Notes under the pieces: generated by a model | Told to the model about the DNA's origin: nothing | Databases searched by the model: none | What the model saw: the letters and a program-made list of their open reading frames with translations, nothing else | Translations under genes and position numbers: made by a program | In this document: positions 11,601 through 23,904 of the stretch, piece by piece | Layout: each line of letters opens with the position of its first letter | Numbering within the stretch: position 1 is the first letter of the stretch | Source: Parietaria judaica | Lineage: Eukaryota; Streptophyta; Magnoliopsida; Rosales; Urticaceae | Assembly (NCBI GenBank): GCA_954871525.1 | Contig: OX940864.1 | Coordinates: 9,976,001-10,040,000, forward strand | Direction of reading: 5' to 3' | Length of the DNA: 64,000 bases

Positions 11601-14600
11601 AAAATTTTAACCGTACTGACTGTAACAAACTTACAAGTTTACCAAGTGCAATTAAATAATGCATACTGCTTATATCTTCCTGAGATTTAAGGCAGTTGCG
11701 ACTAATAGAAACAACTGAATCAATTCGAGAACTTCGATCAAGAGCATTAATGGCAGAGACGATAAAGCTGACTCCCGAGCTCCGAAATAGCTCCTTTGGC
11801 ATTTTCAGAATTCTGTTTGTCGCTGAGTCTAGGCCAGAAATTGAATAGAGCAACTGGCAGATTAAGCTGACAGAGGAATAAACACATGAAGGATCCATAG
11901 TGGAAACACTTGAAGCCAGATCTAGCGCAACAGAGAGAGCCGAGTTACTCCGACCGAGTTTCCACAATGAGAAAGCGTAGATTTGCAGGGTTTCAACATC
12001 GAGCCATCCTTCAATATCAGATCAATATGATGCAGTAAAGACGATTAGATTTGGAATCATTAATCTATAAGATTAAAATATTTTTTATAACAAATGAATT
12101 TGGCTATAAATTAAAAGAAAGGAAGGAACAAACCGTTTGCTTTCAAGTTCTCACATTCCCGTACCGCCTCTACAACATTCCCTGCCTGTGTATGAAACGA
12201 AAGCATCAGCATAAGCAGGCAAACAATACTAAATGTGTAAACATACATTTACTTTTTATTTATAGAAACTCTATCTGGGTATGGAGGGAAATATTGACCT
12301 TGCAAAGTGATCTGGCTAAATTGATTGATACGTCTTTGAGCAGGGAGTTTGAAAAACTTGACGAGGAGTTAATAACGGCATATCGTGCCAATCCATAGGA
12401 AGAAGAAGCAGAGTGATAATCTAATCTTGCCTCGCAAATGAGCCCTCTCAAATTATGAACTTCAGGATAGTGAGGGATGTGATGCATGGCCTGCCTGATA
12501 GCCGCGAGAACCTAAAGAAAACAGTAGGTGTATTTTTTAAATATTTTATTTAGTCTTCATTCATTTACATTTGAAACTAATGTTTTCTTATTTGATACCA
12601 ATTTCAAAATGAATATATTCTTGGACAGACCTCTGGTGACGAAAGATGTCCCGAAACCGCGGCGAGCTTAGCAAGACCGATTTGGAATTCTGCAAGCTGA
12701 AGGAAACAATCTTTTTGTAATTTCTGAAATGTGATTTGAAAGACAATAATACATAAAAATAAATATAAAAAAGTTTCTGTTCCTTTGTTAAATTATTGTA
12801 GTTCTGGGATATTTTTCTGATGTCCTTAATAACTACATCTTATACTAATCAACAGCTTATAAAAACAGTAAACTCAAAACCTATTTATTCGCTATAATTT
12901 GAATAATTAACAGCATATAACTACTACTTACAAAATATTCTCTGACTTTCTATTTTCGGCAAATATTCTTTCTTTTTCGCAGATAGTAATCAGTGTTGCG
13001 CAATATTAAACTTATAAGCAGCCAGATAAACAGCTTACAGGCAATATCTGCACAGCTCGTAAACAACTCTCAAAAGATTCATCTTTTGCATTCTCCCTGA
13101 AATATGTGAAGCTTGTCATTAAGATATGGCATTACGAAATTGATAATAATGGTCTCACTCTAAATCGGATCATTTTTAAGGTTGAAGATTTGTGAAATGT
13201 TTACCCAGCAAAATAATCTGCTGCCATGCCAGCCCACGGTAGTGCAAGTGAAGGATCGATACTTCTCGAAAAATCAAAAGCTTGCTTCGCCAATTGCTTT
13301 TCACCCTCTCTCCGATAGAGCTGGGAAAAAATATAAAACATGTAACTAGCTATGGTGTGAATGAAGTGTGCTTCAAAAAAGAGATCAATGTTAGACCCGT
13401 AAATAACATAGAATCTATAATTATCTACTTTTAATATGGTCATATTACTGTGGATATTAGGGGCTATTTACAATAAATATGGGATTATATTTTCTAATTT
13501 AGATATAGGCGCCTAGTCTAGGTTAAGCCATCATGTTTGATAAATGGAGGAGTTTTTCCTTCCTAACTCTCAAAATAGAAACTGGGGTTTTATTTACCAA
13601 TAAATCGTTCTTGTTTCTCTTGGATTTCTATTTCGATCCTATCAATCAATTTGGAAAGCCAAACTGAATCACTAAATCATACGCTAAGAAAATGCCTTTT
13701 CCATATACACTGCCTTTTCCATATACACGCCTAAGTTACCGAATTTGTTCTTACAAAATACGCTAATAATATCTCTGATACGGGAAATAATGTTTCTAAC
13801 AGTTCCAACAGTAATAGGCATAAAATATTAAGTTTCTACTCATAGATCCAAAATGTTACAGCTAGAAGAACTTGGAAAAGGAACACCCCATTAACATGTT
13901 TTTCTCATTCTTTATTTTGTTCCAAGAAAAAAAAAAGGAAAAATGAAGAAAATGTGTAAAAAAATAGTACCTTTCCTAAGTATGCCCAAGCGACAGCCAA
14001 AGATGCATCCAGTTGCAACGCCCTAATAAGTGCGTGTTGTTTCAACGCATTATCATTAGATAAATATCCCAAAGCAGCCCAAAACTCGTAATTTTCTGGT
14101 TTAAGCAACAAGGCTCCCAAAGTCATCTTCTCCGACAATTGCCTGGAGAAAGAAAAAAAAAAGCGAGAAAAGAACGGTGATTCCTTGTGATTTGAGAATG
14201 AGTAGTAGATACGTTCCATTCATATGATGAAGAAAAACCATACCAAGCATCTGTTTTGGCACTGGAAGAGTCGGTCAAAGATTTTATTAGATCATAACTT
14301 ATTGCAATGTCCATGTAGATATTAGACTCCCATGGTGCTAATAGCAAAGCTCGCTGATAAGAGTGTTTGGCAGAATTTGCAGCCAAGCAGCGGGTTTGCT
14401 TCCAGGTTTTGATTGAAGCACTGAAAGCTTCCTCAGATTCTACATTAGGTTTCTCTTCCACCCATGGGTAATATTTTGCATATGAAAGCTGTAGACATTT
14501 AGAAATGTTAGGGATTGGTGTGTATATATTTATCTAGTCAGTGTAATTAAAGCTGTACTTAGCTAGTATCCTTATGTAGAGGAATTAGTCCGAGTTAATT

Positions 14601-17149
14601 ATTAATAATGTAAGACTTTAAACTAATTAGAAGTATTATGTTTTCATCCATTGAACAATGCAACTAATAAAATAATTAACATAAAATCAGTTTTAAGACA
14701 ATTAATAACATGCATATAATGCATAGTTTTAGTCATGTCTAATTGGGTCACATCCCATCATGCCGTTTTAATTGTGTTCATGTCAATTGAACCTAGTAGA
14801 TTATGAGTTAACATGCTATGAGTTATAGGCACTTGATACAACCAAGATAGATTAACCAACCTGAATATCACCAAGCAACTTCCAAACACATGATGAATTT
14901 CCTGCCAAGAGAGTAGTTTCCTTAGCTACTTCACAAGCCTCCTGTAACCAATTTTAACATCCCGAATTTCTATTAAAATAACTTTCGGTTAGAGTTGCCG
15001 TACCCCAAAAGTAAATGACTACATTTTGTAAGCAAATAGCCCCAGAGCTCCATATTATTATTTGAATTATACCATATTTCTTAACACTGTGGGACTCACT
15101 TTTTCTATACAAAAAAAAAGTAAATCAATTCTACTCTCTTGGCGTTAAAACTACCCATTTCATTCACTCGTGTATGGTATTAATTACCAGATTTTTGCAG
15201 CTAGACAAACAAATGAAGAACACAAACAACATAAATAAAGATTATACCTCTAACAACGAAGCTCCCCATTGAAATGCACCTAAAAACATGCATTCCTTTG
15301 CAAGACCGAGCAACCCTATTGCAAGTCCATATTTTGCAGATAAGCATTCAGGTGAGATATCCAAAGCCTGCCTAAACTGCTCGATTCCCTAGAAATAGAA
15401 AGAAAGCATATAATAAGGTGGCAAATCTTCAAGCAAAATATAGAGAAAGAGAGAATTAGTTCTAAGCAATATTCAGTGAGGAACAGTAAGCTAAGACAAA
15501 GCATCTAAATCGTGGAGGTAGTTCATAAATGAGACAAGGAATATGAATACGAATGAGCAATCACACACCTTTTTGAACGAAGTGAGCATCAAATACACAT
15601 TTCCACTTTCAACCAAAGCGAAGACCATCCTAGAATCCAGTTCAATGGCTCTTCCATAAGACTATCAAGTAAAAATAATCAGTGTCATGCTGTCAATTTA
15701 CAGAGACGAAATATATTTGCAAAAGAATAAATGACTTAAGTCTTAAGCTACTATTTCTACAGAAATTTTCATGTCTGTATCTGTCCACAACTATATACAG
15801 ATCCATCCCAACTTCCCTTTTTATTTATTTATTAATGTCTGTTCTTTTATTATATTACATTGCTATATGTATGCATGTAAAACTTATATTGCCGGCTAGA
15901 AGATACTAAAATGCATAATACTATACACTAAATAACAAAAATTTAATAATGTTACAGCTTAAAATAAAAATCCCTAAAATCGAGGAATATATCGAACTAG
16001 TTCTATAAAGACCTATACGACTTGAGTTTTTTTTTGGAATACCTATACGACTTGAGTTGTTTATTGATCAAACGTCCATTTTTCCTGCGCCATGGTAATT
16101 TTCATATCTTTCACATTCAAATTCGATAATGGATGTTTTCAACATGTCTCTAAACGTAACATTGTCAATAAAGCTAGCTTCGCCGGTCGAGCACCTCAAG
16201 GATGCAACTTCAAAGTCTCATGACATCGAAAAAATTTTGAAAAAGCACTCGCCAATCCAAAAGAACACTCCCCTGAAATTTGAAATATACATCCCCAATA
16301 TATCAAAGCCGTTCGTACAGAAATCGAGTACCTTGATTGCGGCAGTGAACCTTCCAAGGCGGTGGTAGGCAAGCCCAAGCCCCTAACAAGCCAAACAGAG
16401 AGCAACACTTAACAAGAATCAAGCAAAATCCATTCTTGAACAGAAGAGAAAACAAATAGAAATGGAAGAATTATACCTCCCATAGATGAGCACAAGTCGG
16501 GTACCCTCTAATGGCGTGCTGAAGATTCTGCACAGCCTCGGTCCACCGCTTCTGGTGCACCTGCAGGTACCCGAGCCGGCGGAACGCCCAGAACGCCCTG
16601 GGCGACCTCCGAGCAGCCTCGCCGCACACCGCCACCTCCAGCGACTCCTTCCCCTGCAGATCAAGCAGGTCGCAGAGCGCCTCGCCGGAGTCAGCATCAG
16701 CAGGGTCCACTGTGACCGCCCTCTGATAGCACTTGGCGGCTCTCGGCGGATCAGCAGCGGCGTAGAGGTGGCCTAGGTGCCTGAACGCGGCCGAATTCTG
16801 AGGGTTCAGCCTCGCGGCGGCGACAAAGCGGTCCGTCGCGCTCCGCCGAAGGCTGAGCTTCTCGGCTTCGTCAGCAGTGGACTCTGCCTTGTTCCATAGC
16901 TCGATTCCCTAACTCCGACCATACATTGAGGATTAGTACACTGTATATACAGAAATATATATGTGTGTATATAAAAATGATATGAATTGCATACGAGCTG
17001 AAATTCGAGCTCATCGGCGGCTGGATTGGCGTCGTCGGAGCGATGATCCTGATCATGATCCTGAAGGGAATCAACATTGTGGAGTCAGAGTTTGGCGATT
17101 GGATTAAGGAAAGAAAGAGATGAGAAGAAATGGGATTCGAACGAACCAT
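8683..17149 (-). CDS. SKI3: SKI3/TTC37-type TPR protein of the Ski complex (20 coding exons, 1165 aa)
   Basis: SKI3 is the TPR scaffold of the Ski complex, which feeds mRNA to the cytosolic exosome for 3'-5' decay. Coding exons: 17149-17147, 17060-16995, 16908-16477, 16382-16332, 15661-15569, 15388-15248, 14941-14861, 14488-14244, 14142-13971, 13320-13205, 13096-13039, 12696-12631, 12511-12299, 12185-12134, 12008-11635, 11526-11432, 10935-10696, 10084-9468, 9386-9183, 8861-8683. Every junction is GT-AG, every phase closes, and the sum is 3498 nt. The length agrees with plant SKI3 (about 1170 aa). Recognisable blocks are [18 protein letters not shown] and [13 protein letters not shown] (N-terminal TPRs), [20 protein letters not shown], and [15 protein letters not shown] with [19 protein letters not shown] at the C-terminus. 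TPRs cover most of the length. The least certain part is the start: only the ATG lies in exon 1. Confidence 0.93.
10232..10594. repeat. intronic insertion bounded by direct repeats (LTR-like)
   Basis: In the SKI3 intron between 10085 and 10695, ACTTGAGTTACTCGTA ends at 10271 and recurs ending at 10594. Weaker similarity extends upstream of both copies (TTCTCTTATC versus TTCTCTTTATC). Between them, TGATAAACG at 10274 and TTTATCA near 10562 are inverted TG...CA ends, and on the minus strand there is a CTATAAATAG box near 10390. This resembles a small solo LTR or TRIM, but a clean 5-bp target duplication is missing. Confidence 0.4.
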
Positions 17150-17811
17150 GGTGACGAGCAAAACCCTAAATTGGGCAGAGAATTAGGGATTGGGATCAGT
17201 GAGATCGCTTCACATTCACTTGACTGGTGATCAATCAAAAAAGCATGAACACATTATTCGTATCATATATTATCAAGTGTGTATCCAAATAATTTAATTA
17301 TCCAATATGTAACCAAAGTATTTATAATTTATTGGCGCTAGTCTTTTAATTTTCAAAGCCTTAATGATTTTTCAAGATTAATTTACGTAAATACTCCTTC
17401 AACTTTTGTTCGTGATGTTCCTTAAATTTGTATTTAGATAGTGATGTCAAGACCGTCCTATTATCAAAAAAATTGGGCGATCGTCTTAAAGACTAAAGCC
17501 CTACAATAAAATAACAACTTTATATATATATATATATAGAATATAATTTAATTAAAAGACTTCGTAATAATATAAACAAATCTAATAAGTATTTTTTTAC
17601 CCAAAATATATGTTAACTATTTTTTAAGAGAGTACTATTATTCCTAAGTCCTAACAATGTAAAAATATTAACGTATTTTCATCCCTTTTTTATTTTTTAA
17701 TATTAATACTTATAGTCTTGAAGTTCAATAACTAATATTTTTCGTCGACAGTTTGCTATTTTGAAATAATACGGTACATTTAAAGAGCGTTAATGCACCC
17801 ACTACTACGGG
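17150..17811. other. SKI3 upstream region, AT-rich
   Basis: Contains the 5' leader and promoter side of SKI3 (17150-17250), followed by AT-rich DNA with a short (TA) run at 17521-17538. No gene is seen. Confidence 0.5.
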
Positions 17812-18393
17812 TGCAAATAAAACCCGAAAACCGGGTAAAAAATTTGAATCCGGATTTTGGATCCGGGTACCCGTATCCGCATTAGAACTGGATAGCGGGT
17901 ATTAAAATTTTAAAAACCAAATACCCGGTTTTTTATAATTATTTATTTTTCATTTAATTGTTTTAGGATTTATTTTCAAATTAGGGTTCGTGGCTTCATG
18001 TGAGTTGCGACGGTGAGTTGTGACTTATTTGCATTTATGTTGATAATGATGATGCTTGATGCGTGGAATGAAGAAATGATGGCGGAAATGAAGAAAAAAC
18101 CGCGAGACTATGTTTTTTTTATGCATTTTACTTTTAAGACAATGGATGCATGTTTTTATTTATGAGACAATGTTTATTTTGAGATAATATACTTAATAAT
18201 AAAAATAAAAAGATCCAGGTAAAAATCTTGATCCGGTTTCTAAAACCGGGTACCAAGTAATAAAACCGGGTATCAAAAACTAGATACCCGGATTTTCAGA
18301 CCCGGATATGGGTATCAATTTCAGATACCCAATTTTCGGATCCGCGTACCGGGTACTTAAAAAAACCGGGTACCCGACCCACTGTAACCCCTA
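17812..18393. mobile_element. hAT-type-like element with CCGGGTACCCGG repeats at both ends
   Basis: Both ends are rich in the same CCGGGTA/TACCCGG units as 1-519. The left end begins TACGGGTGCAAATAAAACCC near 17812, and the right end finishes GTAACCCCTA at 18393, close to the CACCCCTA terminus of other hAT-type copies here. The middle (17940-18215) is AT-rich with no gene. I could not find matching 8-bp flanks, so the boundaries and class are inferred. Confidence 0.4.
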
Positions 18394-18744
18394 CGTAAGT
18401 TGTATAATATGCTGTCGTTTAATGTCACTTGTCATTTTCAAGATCCGCTCCACCGCGTACGAATTGTGTCGTTTTTCCTCACTGACGTATTGTTGTTCAA
18501 ATGGAAGTTACTAATTCAGCTTGTCGTTTCTTGTTGTCGTTTCTTGTCCAAATTAACAGAAAAAACCATTACATATATTTATGTTGTCGTTTTTCCTAAT
18601 TGATTTTATTGCTGTTAAAAATGTACCACTATCACAATACATATATTTAAAACAAAACGATGACAAAATAAACATGAAAATCTCTCATTACCACATACTC
18701 ATAGGTTGCTCTCAAAACCCTCTTTCTTCAGTTTATTCCGAGCT
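18394..18744. other. 3' flank of the PurH gene
   Basis: Contains several TGTCGTTT repeats (18411, 18460, 18523, 18533, 18583). No gene is seen. Probably 3' untranslated or intergenic DNA of the minus-strand PurH gene. Confidence 0.4.
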
Positions 18745-18859
18745 GAAACGACACTCAATGCCTGAAGTGCACGAAACGGCTTCCGTCAAGCCTCGTCGAC
18801 TACTCTATTAGAAAAAACGCCAACAATGGGCACGAAACGACACTCAATGCCTGAAGTGC
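18745..18859. repeat. 26-bp duplication of the PurH stop-codon region
   Basis: GAAACGACACTCAATGCCTG followed by AAGTGC occurs at 18745-18770 and again at 18834-18859, 89 bases apart. The second copy covers the last codons and TGA of PurH (stop at 18844-18846). The first lies in the 3' untranslated region. Confidence 0.85.
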
Positions 18860-21800
18860 CTAACATTGGTGAAGAGAAGAGACACGCCGTACTTATTGCA
18901 GCAGTCGATGGCGTCCTTGTCTCTGATGCTCCCTCCGGGCTCGGCAATGACGCTCACCCCGCTCTCGCACGCTTCTTCCACCGCATCGTTCCAAGCTGCT
19001 CAAAAAAATATGTAATTGCAGTTTATCTTTGACACAATCCACATTCTGAGGAAAACAAGAGGGACTAAAAAAATATGGAGAAATTGAGGAAGAAGAAGAA
19101 GAAGAAGAAAAATATTTAAAAATGACATCCGAAAATGCGGGACCGGGAGCTCTGAAGGAAGAAGAGAGAAGAAAAGAAAAAAAAAATCTCCCCTGTTTTA
19201 TACCACAATGTTAAAACTTTTTTTTTCTCACTTTTTCTTTTCTGCGACGTTCTCAATTTTTTCAACTTAAAATTTAACAGCAAATGTGACAAAATGTTGA
19301 CCGGCTATTCCAGAGGCCTACCAATATCTCCGAAAGGAGCTACTAGATAATTTTCACTTAGTACCCCCAATTACTATATGAAACTTAAGCGGTTAATCAT
19401 TGTAACAAAATGAGCATGATACAAATAATCAATTAAATAATCCTCAATCGCTTATTTTGAACCCTCGAGGGCTTATTCTTGGCCGTGTGTCTGACATGAA
19501 GGTTAAGTTTTAGATAATCAACCTAGATTTACTTTATACGTTCACAGTACACCTCGATCCCGTAATCGTGAAACAATAAAGAGGGTAGTAAAGTAATTAC
19601 CAAACGGGAAGAATGCGTCACTAGCCAACGCTGCTCCCTTCACTTCGTCTCCAGCTTTCTTCATCGCTAACCTTAAACTCTCCACACGGTTCGGCTGCCC
19701 GCTTCCCATGCCCAACATACAGTTGTTCTGCTCCGAAAAATTCATTCAGAACTTTTAGCTTGTACAATTGTAGAAACTAGCCTGATTTATTTCCCTAGAA
19801 TAAGGCTAAATCGGAAATAAGCGCGTAAATTCGGTTCTATACACTACAATTTAGTTGCTTGAGAAATTATTTCCTTTCCTGTCCTAGAATATACTTTCAA
19901 GCCCATGGGACAAACGCACGCCAAATTAACTGATTTTAACGATTTTACAGAACTAGGAAATGAACATGATTCGTAACCTTAGCTATAACGATAGCATTGC
20001 TCTTTATGTGCTTGACGCACAACCAAGCGAACTCTGCATCCGGAAGTTCGTTTCCTTGTGGGGCCCGCTCCGAGACACAATTGAATTGAATGTCTTCAGG
20101 GGTTAAGTCGTCCGAATCCTGGGCTAGCCACCCACCTCCGACTTGCCTGAGGGAAAGCTTTCCTTTCTCATTTTTCTTGGCCTCGAGGATCCTTAAGTTC
20201 TTTGACTTCCCACGGAGGATCTCGAGCCCTTTCTTTGTGTACTTTGGTGCAACAACAATCTCATAGAACATACGGGTTTCACCGTCAGTCGGGCTTTTAT
20301 ACTCTCGGATTTCCTTAGCAAGAACCTAAAACAAAAAAATTGAAGGTAATTTAAAAATAGCCACATTTCATTTTGAGGTTAGCGTTTCGGTACGGGTGAA
20401 AGTTCACGCCGGAAACCGGATTTAACACCACTGTTGAGGACAATAACTGTAGCTGGTCCTTTGACTTTAACCTGGTTCTGGTACCAGCTTTACACCGGAA
20501 AATGTTTAAAACTGGTTTCCAGAGAAACCAATATTCATCAAAATAGAAAATGTTCTGATTTTTAATCCTAGAAACAAAAGAAATGATTCCAGTTTTGAAA
20601 CCGTTTCGACAATCTATAAATCTCGATGGTCTTGCGAAGGAATTATTGAATAAGTGTTAATTAGCTCGAGACTTACATCAATAAGACTGTAGAGATGATT
20701 AATATTGAACTCACCTCATCAACCTCTATGTTGAAGGCTACAATACCACCAAATGCACTCACGGGATCGCCTTTAACAGCAAGCCTATAAGCTTCAAGAA
20801 TATCATCACGTGAAGCCACACCGCATGGATTTGTGTGCTTTACTATGACACACGTGGGATTTTGGAATTCCGACACACAATTCCAAGCTGCATCAGCGTC
20901 TAGATAGTTATTATACGACATCTCCTGCAACCACAATGTAAAAAAATTCAACAAACGATCTGAACAATTAAAAGCAGGACTTAAACATTTTCACAGAATA
21001 CAAGTATTTTTCTTTTCTGTCATTTCAAATAATAATAATTATAATATATATATATATAAATATATATAAAGAGTTAAGATACAGATTAATATTAACAATT
21101 ATGCTAGTTGTGAAGGCTTGTATTGATGCAAGATAGCCAGCAACAGTACGAAAGCATAATCATTATATGAAATGTGATTCACATTCTTCAAGGTCGATTA
21201 CGTGCTTTTTAAAATAAACCATTCGATATTACAGTATTCAAAGAAAGATCCATGTTCCACTTAAGCGTCTATAGAAGCCTCTATTTATTAATATATTCAC
21301 ACTTACAGTATTAATCATGTATATCCAACCAAGGCTTGTTCACCAAATAAACCATATAATTTGGATTTTTTACCTTTCCATGGTGTTGGATAGCAGTTGC
21401 AATACCACCACCATGAACTTCCGAGAGGCTCTTATCAACGTAAAACGCAGCCTTTTGATGGGGATTTTCACCGTAGCGAAGTGAACTTTTAAGAGACAAT
21501 GGAACTGTGAAACTGGGAGGGAATTTATCTGCAATACAATAATGTGTTTAATTTGGGTGGAAAACTAGTTTAAACTTATTTATGCTGAGGCTAAAAGGGT
21601 CACATATGTACCTTCAGATGTCTGCTTCCACAGCCACTCTGCAACAGCAGCGTCATACGAAGCCACGTGTTGAAAAGCCTTCCATGCAAGCTTTCTTCGG
21701 AATTGCTGGTCATCATGGTTTCCGTTGAGAAATTCCAAGAGCTCGGGATAGTCTTGTGAGTCAACAACAACCAAGACATCTTTGTGATTCTGTTTTATAT

Positions 21801-23296
21801 CAGAAACATACTGTCAGATTCAAGATATTGTAAGATAGACCGTTCGCAGAAACAAACCGGTGTACGATTCAAGAGATAGACCGTTCTCTCTCAAAAAGAA
21901 CGTTCTATAGAGAGAACGGTATTTCTCTCGAATCGTAGACCGGTAATTGTTTCTACGAACGGTCTATCTTGAATCTAATACTATGTTTGCAATGACTGAC
22001 CTTGGCAGCAGCTCTTATCATGGCAGGACCACCAATATCGATGTTTTCGATTCCGTCTTCAAATACAATTTCTTTGGTCGAAGTGACCTTGTCATAAAAG
22101 GGATACAAGTTCACCACCACAACATCAAATGTGCCTGAAAAAGATGATTTACTATTAAAAGTTTAAGTTACTCACAAAAAGGAGCATGTTTTGAAGCATT
22201 ACTCACCAATTCCATGCTTGTTAAGAGCTTCCATATGATGTTTTTGGTCTCTTCTAGCCAAAATACCTCCATGAACGTTGGGGTGCAAGGTTTTGACACG
22301 GCCATCAAGCTGTCATAGCAAAAAATAAATTAATAAAAAATAGGCCCACGTGAAAATGTTGCGAAATCTTGCATTTGAATTATAAGGAAAAACTCACCAT
22401 TTCAGGGAAACAAGTTAGCTCTTCTACTTTTGTAACAGAAACCCCGGCACTTTCCAAAGAAGACGCAGTTCCACCAGTTGAAACAATTGTGTACCTGCAA
22501 GTACGCTTGCATCTTTATACATAGTAGAATATTATATTCTTCTATGAACATAAAAAATGTTACATTCATATAGGTAGACAAGAATAGAAAAGAGTGAATC
22601 CTCTAGCAACGTACAATAAAATGAATAATTTACCCTAATTTTTGAAGCCCGTTACCCAAAAGATCAAGATCTTTCTTGTCCGAAAGTGATATTAGTGCCT
22701 GCTTCTTATTCCCTGAATAATGAAGGAAATTATCATAAGCACAAAATACGGATTTCGTCTTAATCACCAAGAAAGATGAGGGTTATTTCGGCTTAAGAGC
22801 TTATTCAGCAGTAGATAATGAGAAATACATAATTACTGAAAAATTGATCAACAGAACAAACACAAGGTAAATATAAATAAATGTTCTTTTCTGTTGTTGA
22901 ATTAAATCAGATATAGCAACAGAGAGAACGTAAATAGACACACATGAAACTCATATCAAGCGAAGAAACTAAAACACACCGGAGGAAGAAGATTGAGATT
23001 CGAAATTCGGCGAAGTTGTTTCTTGAGCAGCCATCGCCTTGACTGGTAAAAAGGTCAAACGCTGGGAATGCAAATGCTTACTCAGTTCCGGCTGCATTCC
23101 AATGCCCAAGAAAGTCATATACAGAAAGACGAACACATTAACAAAATAAAAAATAAAAAAACTAAGTCAAGTACATTACCGCAGAAGAACAAGGACAAGA
23201 GAAAACGGGTCTTCTGTAGTTAGTCGATAACAGCCCCGCGAGACTTGTCTTCGGCGTGCAGGGTTTCGCAGCTTGGAATGCACTAGCGGCAATCAT
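18844..23296 (-). CDS. PURH: bifunctional AICAR formyltransferase/IMP cyclohydrolase, plastid (12 exons, 603 aa)
   Basis: Catalyses the last two steps of de novo IMP synthesis: AICAR + 10-formyl-THF to FAICAR, then ring closure to IMP. Exons: 23296-23180, 23091-22980, 22712-22634, 22494-22398, 22309-22207, 22134-22001, 21789-21612, 21528-21374, 20924-20715, 20325-19978, 19727-19601, 18995-18844. All are GT-AG and the phases close to 1812 nt. The first about 70 residues ([18 protein letters not shown]...) are Ser/Ala/Arg-rich and look like a plastid transit peptide. The cyclohydrolase domain follows ([51 protein letters not shown]), then the transformylase domain with RYGENPHQ near 290, the catalytic [10 protein letters not shown] near 355, [10 protein letters not shown], and [12 protein letters not shown] at the C-terminus. 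It ends [11 protein letters not shown]. Plants usually carry one or two such genes. Confidence 0.95.
21822..21978. repeat. about 65-bp-arm inverted repeat (hairpin) in a PurH intron
   Basis: AGATTCAAGAT at 21822 pairs with ATCTTGAATCT near 21978, and the pairing continues through AGATAGACCGTTCG/CGAACGGTCTAT, GAAACAA/TTGTTTC, ACCGGT and GAGAGAACGGT, with a loop near 21900. It is a short non-coding foldback (MITE-like) between exons 6 and 7. If transcribed with the gene it would form a long, nearly perfect stem. Confidence 0.75.
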
Positions 23297-23904
23297 CTTT
23301 AACGGTGAAACCAAATTATGTCATTCAATCAAACACACACAAATAAACGAATGCACTAAACGCAAGCTAAATTCTTTTGAAACGATTGAAAAGGTTGACG
23401 GAACTTTAGCGAGACACAAACTAGTGGACATTAGGAACTTCCGCCATAAGACTAGTGAAGAACTGAACATAAAGAACTTCAGTAGAGATAAAGAAAAAAC
23501 AACAAAAAATGAAAACAATATACACTTATGCCGCTATTAAACCTCTTCGTGAAGGTATGAACACTATTAACCAGCTCCGTAAAGTGACAAACACCATGAA
23601 TCTTTACCAAATTTTCCCAAATCATTAATATCTCAAAACAAACAGCCAATAATTCTTCTAGCATTAGAGTAGTATCACAGAGATACAGTTTCGGCTTCCA
23701 TAGAGAGAAGAGGAAGTGACGAAGTCGAACCTGTGCGAAGCTCGAAGAAGAAGAAGAAGAAGGTGTGGCTCAAGTCTGAAAGCGAAAAATTCTCTTCGTG
23801 TTTCGCTAAACCCTTTGCGGGTCGGGTCGGGATAGACCCGAATGAAGAAAGAATCATGGGTGTGTGTGCTTCACGGGTCGGGTTGAATTATAGGATTTTT
23901 ACAA
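23297..23904 (-). other. PurH 5' leader with probable leader intron
   Basis: On the minus strand a (TTC) run near 23745-23760 is followed by CACAG|GTTCGAC near 23730, a good donor. The region down to 23297 ends TTTCACCGTTAAAG directly before the ATG, a possible acceptor. This fits a first non-coding exon around 23735-23860 and a leader intron. Inferred from splice signals only. Confidence 0.4.
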
